From contig QANZ01009396.1 in the NCBI GenBank assembly GCA_003254925.1, forward strand, positions 153,452 to 217,451: a stretch of DNA of 64,000 nt, read 5' to 3'. The position numbers and the translations under genes were made by a program. Position 1 is the stretch's first letter; each line of letters opens with the position of its first letter. The notes beneath the pieces were generated by a model. The model was given only the letters and a program-made list of their open reading frames with translations, did no database searches and was not told the DNA's origin. Positions 59,246-64,000 of this stretch are shown here, one piece after another. The stretch is from Chamaecrista fasciculata. Its lineage: Eukaryota > Streptophyta > Magnoliopsida > Fabales > Fabaceae.

Positions 59246-61130
59246 ATGAATTCTTCAATCGTCAAGCTTCCTCTATTTCTCATCCTCTTCATCTTCTTCT
59301 TCTTCACTCTCATTACGTCTACATTGTCATCCCCAACAACCTCACAAGTTGTGTCTGATTATGATGGCGGTGACGATAGCAATAAATCTCATGGTCTTAG
59401 AAAAGTAAATAACTTCAACACTCCATGCTTACTAGTTTGAACCTTTCAAAGTGAGATGCTTTTATAATTTCCACTTCTTTTCATCTCCTTTGTTTCACCA
59501 TATTTCTTGTTCTCTTTTTTCATTTTAGAGAATCTAAGGGCATGTTTAATTTCCTTATATGAAAATAGTTTTCTATCCTTATTAAAAATTAAAAAAAAAT
59601 AAATTTCTATTTGATCTCATCTTTAAAAAATTATTTTGGGAGATAATTGACTGTAATTTACATCTTTTTAATAAGTGAGATAAGTAGATAACAATCAAAT
59701 TCTGTTAAAGCAAAAGCAAGTTTACAAAAAAAAAAAAAAAAGTCAAATGAAAAAAACCTCATATTTTACCATATTCTACCAAATTTCACTTCAAGAGACT
59801 AGTTAAATATTCTTATTGAGTAAAGGCCAAAGTAAAAATTTGGTCTCGTATCTTTTTCTCAGTTTCCAATTTGGTCCTGTATATTTTTTTATTACAGTTT
59901 TGGTCCTATATCTTTGCAAAATGTCCTAATTTTGGTAACATATCTTTAAGTCAAGTTGTTGAATTAGTCTCATATATTTGCAAAAGGATCAAACATTAGT
60001 TGATCCTTTTTGTAAAAATATGTGACCACTTCTAAACCTTACCCAAAGATATAGGACCAATTCCACGATCAATCCAAAGATATGGGACCAAATCTGAAAT
60101 AAAAAAAATATATGGGACCAAATTGAAACTTGACCCAAAGATATGGAATCAAAAGTGCAACAAAAAAATATATGGTACCAGATTGGGAACTGAGCAAAAG
60201 ATATGGGATCAAATTTTCACTTTGGCATTAAGTAAACTAACAATTTGATTCTTGAAATATCACCAAGCTGACAACTCGATTCCGGAAAGATTAATATACA
60301 CATTTAGTCTCTAAAAGATTAAAACAGTATATTTTTTAATCCTTAAAAGATTAAAAAAGTATACTATTTAGTCACAAAAAGGATTAACGAATATATCATT
60401 TTGATCTTTCAAGGTCTAAACCGTATATTTCAATCTTCGAGGGACCGAGTTATTAGCTCAGTGATATTTCAAGGATTAAATTGTTAGTTTACGCTAACTA
60501 ATTATTATTTATTGTTTACTCTGTTTAACATATAACATATATGGCCTTTTTGATTTTGAAATTTGAACCTTCCATCTATTATAGATGCATGGAATTCTAA
60601 GCGGAATAGGGTGGGGGATCTTGATGCCAATGGGAATAATAATGGTTGGTCCCTTGAAAATCTTAGACGACGTAGGACCAATTTGGTGGTTCTACCCATA
60701 CATAGCATCCCAATTCCTAGCCTATGTATTAGGCATTGCAGGCTTAGTCCTTGGGCTAAAGCTAGGCCTACAACAATATCAAATTCATGCCTACATCGGG
60801 ATCGCACTCATATTTTGTGCCATGGCTCAACCCTTGATCATTCATAGTAGGCCATATAATTATAATTTTAAGAGGCTCGTCATTTCCAACGTCTGTTTCT
60901 ATATTGTTGCTTATTCACTCATTGGGCTATCCATCTACGATATGGTCTCAGGATTCTCCATTCATCATCATCATCACCATAATAATAATAATGATTCGTA
61001 CTTTAAGAAGTTGAAGATTGCGTACTTTGTTATTATGGGTGTGTTGGGTCTTGTGGCTGTGGCTTTCGAGGCTTTGAGATTCTTCAAGAAGGAAACAAAC
61101 AATAATCGTGATGGTCAGAACTCAGAATAG
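59246..61130 (+). CDS. Cytochrome b561-domain membrane protein, without DOMON, two heme ligands missing
   Basis: Two exons, 59246-59404 and 60585-61130 (GT-AG, phase 0), 234 residues. A signal peptide (about 1-28) and a short Ser/Asp-rich stretch precede a b561-like domain with about five hydrophobic segments. The first contains MHGILSGIGWGILMPMG, then WWFYPYIASQFLAYVLGIAG, GLKLG, IHAYIGIAL and NVCFYIVAYSLIGLSI. Aligned by eye with plant CYBDOM proteins, His55 and His121 are kept, while the His of WFYLH is Tyr92 and the His pair of IYHHxxGY is Phe-Tyr. A poly-His run (HHHHHH) is a loop repeat, not a ligand. The family moves electrons across membranes, usually from ascorbate. There is no DOMON domain. 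The 1.18-kb intron contains two MITEs. Confidence 0.8.
59825..60226. mobile_element. MULE-type MITE in intron
   Basis: The left end GGCCAAAGTAAAAATTTGG and right end CAAATTTTCACTTTGGC are inverted. Flanks ATTGAGTAAA (59815-59824) and ATTAAGTAAA (60227-60236) match at 9 of 10 bases. The internal sequence is related to the 33386-33699 element. Confidence 0.75.
60232..60492. mobile_element. Second MITE, abutting the first, in the same intron
   Basis: The left arm GTAAACTAACAATTTGATTC and right arm ending ATTAAATTGTTAGTTTAC are near-perfect inverses, each next to a TTGAAATATCAC-type block. It starts inside the right-hand target duplication of the previous element. Confidence 0.65.
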
Positions 61131-63060
61131 GAGGAATGCACGATGAGCACAATGTTTAATGTTTAGTGCTTCTTTATTTCAAGGAAATATAATCTATGAT
61201 CCATCGATGTACATGTTAACTATTTTTTTTTTATTTGTTTGTTTTTTGCTGTGATTTTTAGTTGTGCGTAAGCTCTTTCTTTCAATAAAAGAGACCAGTA
61301 AAATTGTGAATTTATTTGAACGAGGTACAAGAGATCAGACATGTATGTGTAATAAAATTATCTTATTTTAAGCTTAATTAATTAATTGATATTTTTTTTC
61401 ATTAAAAATATTGGTGGAATATATAACTTAATTAATTATGACTATATATCATAGGTAAATTAATTGTGATTAATTAATTTTGTTATAACCTTGTAATTGG
61501 ACCTTTAAGCTCAATAATAATGCAAATGAATAATATAAAATTATCGAGTGATCATCAATAATAGGTGGATAATTGTTATTTCTTTATAAACAGCGGGCTT
61601 CAGGAATAGTCAAATCCATATCTAATAAAAAAAGTATGTTACTATCGTCCAAATGCATTTTGAGTAATTAGAGTAAATTCTGATTGGTTGACCATTTCAC
61701 TGTTCTAGCATATCAATGTATTTCAGCGATTGTTATTCTATAAGACTATAATGAAAACGCAAATTTTATTTTTCTTCTAAACAAATACGATATACAAGGC
61801 TTAAATTCCCTCTTCAATCTAATTTCATCAAATTACTCTTGTTAAAAAAATTACAAGACACAGACGATAGGAGAAAAATGAGTCTCCATCTACATGATCA
61901 CGTGATCATGTTCAAATATGAGTCATGATTCTCTAAGAGGTACGCACCTGTCTTAATAATTAATATATATTTCATGTGTTATACATTTTGCTTATAATTT
62001 ATTTACTATAAAATTCTTCATGAATAATTTTTTAAATATTATATATATATATATATTCAGCGTAAGTGTTGTAATTTGATATCAACTAGTATGGCATTTA
62101 TCATTAGAGAATGCATTGTAGGTTGAATTTACTATCTAACTAATTATTAAAATAAATAACTAAAGTATAACATAAGCATATATATATAAGAAATAGAGGA
62201 GGCTTGAGAGAATTGAAGGATCCATTGTGCACGTGGAAAATTAAAGGATTAGATCGTGTATATAGAGGATATGCCGATTAATGATAATAATAAGATGGGA
62301 CAATGTGCATGAGATTTTGATATGAATCAATCAATTAATTAATGAGGATGGATATTTTATAAGCAACTATGAGGAGCAGGGTAGCACGAAGATCCATCGT
62401 GTTCAATGAAACTCGTAGGATATTTTGTTTTCAATATAAGATTATTATATTGTAATATAAATATGGAACACAACTTGTGCACGTTATTGGTCCTTGTCGC
62501 ACCGTACGGTGTGCGATACGGTAGAAGATCCATTGCCGTAATTCGATTCGTGTTAACATACATACAACTTACAAGTTTTGTTTATGCTTGAGGTGTTTTT
62601 GGCTGATTGTTTGAGAATTAAGGTATACTAAATAGTATTTCTTTTTTTCTTTTTTCAGGAAAGTGGATACATCCATATAATTAACTAAAACTAAGACATC
62701 ATGTAAACAAAACGGGGAATTATCCATCCATATTGCAACATGCGACGTGATATTATTGTACAAAACTGAGAATATGTTATACGCATGATATTTATAGTAT
62801 TAATATAAAATTATAGGAATGATAATATCTCACGTGTTAACATTTAACATTAAGAATTTTGATAGCGTTAAATCTTGAGATATAATTCACTAAAAAATAA
62901 TTGAATATATCTATATATATGAATATAACTTAGAGAAGATTGAAAATACTTTTGCCCAAAAAGTAATTAAAAAATCTCGTATAAATTGTTTAATTTCAAG
63001 ACATTTTCCATGATGAATGACTTTAATTTCACTTTTAAGGTGTAACTAATGTAATTTCAC
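61131..63060. other. 3' flank of the b561 gene and AT-rich intergenic DNA
   Basis: Probable poly(A) signal AATAAA at about 61284. No supported gene. TA runs lie near 62040-62055. Confidence 0.4.
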
Positions 63061-63061
63061 C

Positions 63062-63062
<1 letters not shown>

Positions 63063-63100
<38 letters not shown>
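63063..63100 (+). repeat. (TTA)n microsatellite
   Basis: About a dozen uninterrupted TTA/ATT units. Confidence 0.9.
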
Positions 63101-63103
<3 letters not shown>

Positions 63104-63533
63104 CAATATAGAATTGTTCTATAAAAGATGTTCAGGTAACTAGAAATCTCAATGGTTACATTGCAATTGACGAAACAACAGTTCGGATAGACATAGTATG
63201 TGAGACAAATAATAGGTTCACATGCAACAGTTCCCAGTTTTCACCTCTTTAAATTAAACCTGAAACTCATGAAGCTAAAATAAAAATAAATCAGTATTTG
63301 GTCTTAGCTTAATTTTTCTTGAAAGAAAAAAAGGAAGCCTACAAGAAAAAAAATGGGGTGAGAAAACTTGTCTTACAAACCAAACGGTAACTAAAATACA
63401 AAAGATATCGTCGGTCAACAAATTTTCTAACCTCAGTGGTATACCATTAGCTTACACTACATTCTAAAACCCAATGCTCCTAATATAAAAAATTACAAGA
63501 AGCAAAACTGATAGCCATGTCATCTCCGTCAGC

Positions 63534-63656
63534 TCAATAATAACCACTCCCATAATAAGCCTGAGGGGCGGCGGCGGCGGCAGCAGCTGTTTGCAGTGCA
63601 GGAGCTGCAGCTGCGGCGGCGGCAGGTTGCACATAACTTGGTTGAGGAACTGCCGC
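63534..63656 (-). CDS. Last exon of an Ala-rich protein, possibly RNA-binding (partial)
   Basis: On the minus strand an acceptor (TTAATTTCAG) is followed by 40 codons and TGA. The peptide starts AAVPQPSYVQPAAAAAAAP and ends AAPQAYYGSGYY. Ala-rich, Tyr/Gly-ending tails of this kind are common in plant RRM proteins, but no RRM is visible here, so the family is uncertain. The rest of the gene lies beyond 63657 or outside the window. The partial MITE at 63745 would then sit in its preceding intron. Confidence 0.55.
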   Translation of the reverse strand, partial: AAVPQPSYVQPAAAAAAAPALQTAAAAAAAPQAYYGSGYY

Positions 63657-63744
63657 CTGAAATTAAGACAACAAAGTTAGATCCAAACAATGCCAATAAA
63701 TATAGGATAGTCTTCCTAAGCAAAGCTTGTTTCCATATTTAACT

Positions 63745-64000
63745 ATAGGCAAAAAGACCCTTTCGTGCCCCTAACGTTTGCACTGATTTTCAGTTATGCC
63801 CCTAACGTTTCATTTGTGTTAATTGTACCCCCAATGTGAAACGTAGTTTCAATTATGCCCCCAATTTTACTTGTGTGTCAATTTTTTGTTCTGAATTGAA
63901 TATGTGACAAGATGACTGGATAAATAAAACATCCCTAATTTATTTTTTATCCACCATGGCATTTCCTATGTGGATTTACATTCTCTAAACCAAAAAATTA
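63745..64000. mobile_element. MITE/MULE-like element, left end only
   Basis: From about 63747 the sequence AGGCAAAAAGACCCTTTCGTG is followed by repeated ATGCCCCTAACGTTT-type phrases (three variants to about 63870). This is the same repeated-phrase design as the TIRs of the other elements here. The right end would lie outside the window. Confidence 0.5.

Noticed and set aside
63063-63100. CRISPR-like or satellite array
   Set aside because: Simple trinucleotide microsatellite; this is a plant nuclear sequence and no array with spacers exists anywhere in the window.

Overview
The window is nuclear DNA of a flowering plant. The genes have GT-AG introns and plant-only families (ABCC5-type ABC transporter, MUR3-type GT47, SBT1.2/SDD1-type subtilase, LRR-XI receptor kinase, Aux/IAA), and AT-rich intergenic DNA is full of small TIR elements. 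The closest families I know are eudicot. I cannot fix the species from sequence alone. Two sized N gaps (14765-15466 and 52856-52931) and three single Ns (7295, 16863, 48343) show a draft assembly.

Layout. 1-773: last three exons of a probable DENN-domain protein (+). 2055-5878: WDR70/GAD-1-type WD40 protein (-), eight exons, all introns phase 0. 6954-8747: a Mutator-like element holding fragments of two unrelated host genes, an ERD7-like senescence-domain gene and a KRP/ICK CDK-inhibitor gene (a chimeric Pack-MULE). 8748-21500: a gene-poor block with Copia LTR pieces, a LINE-type RNase H remnant, several MITE/MULE elements (two with clear 10-bp target duplications), Helitron-like ends and a segment duplicated from near 1.06-1.47 kb. 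22091-28687: ABCC5-type MRP transporter (+), eleven coding exons. 31046-31432: small membrane-anchored unknown ORF. 34562-36355: MUR3-like xyloglucan galactosyltransferase (+, one exon). 38754-41093: SDD1-like subtilase (+, one exon). 44729-47847: MIK1/PXL-like LRR receptor kinase (+), whose conserved C-terminal tail is cut off by a frameshift. 49313-51988: Aux/IAA repressor of the IAA11/12/13 group (-). 55917-57183: TPR-like protein (+). 59246-61130: single-domain cytochrome b561-like membrane protein (+) that keeps only one of the two heme-ligand pairs. 63534-63656: last exon of an Ala-rich protein (-).

The genes are independent eukaryotic units, not an operon. Several have developmental or cell-surface roles in their known families (stomatal patterning protease, receptor kinase, auxin repressor, wall glycosyltransferase, inositol-phosphate-type ABC transporter), but nothing in the sequence links them functionally.

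The strongest unusual observations are the chimeric Pack-MULE, the receptor-kinase tail frameshift, the b561 protein predicted to bind one heme, a 33-nt near-perfect hairpin at 58.1-58.3 kb, a cluster of six ACGT motifs at 53.7-54.0 kb, and a shared 'repeated phrase' design in the TIRs of many different MULE-like families.
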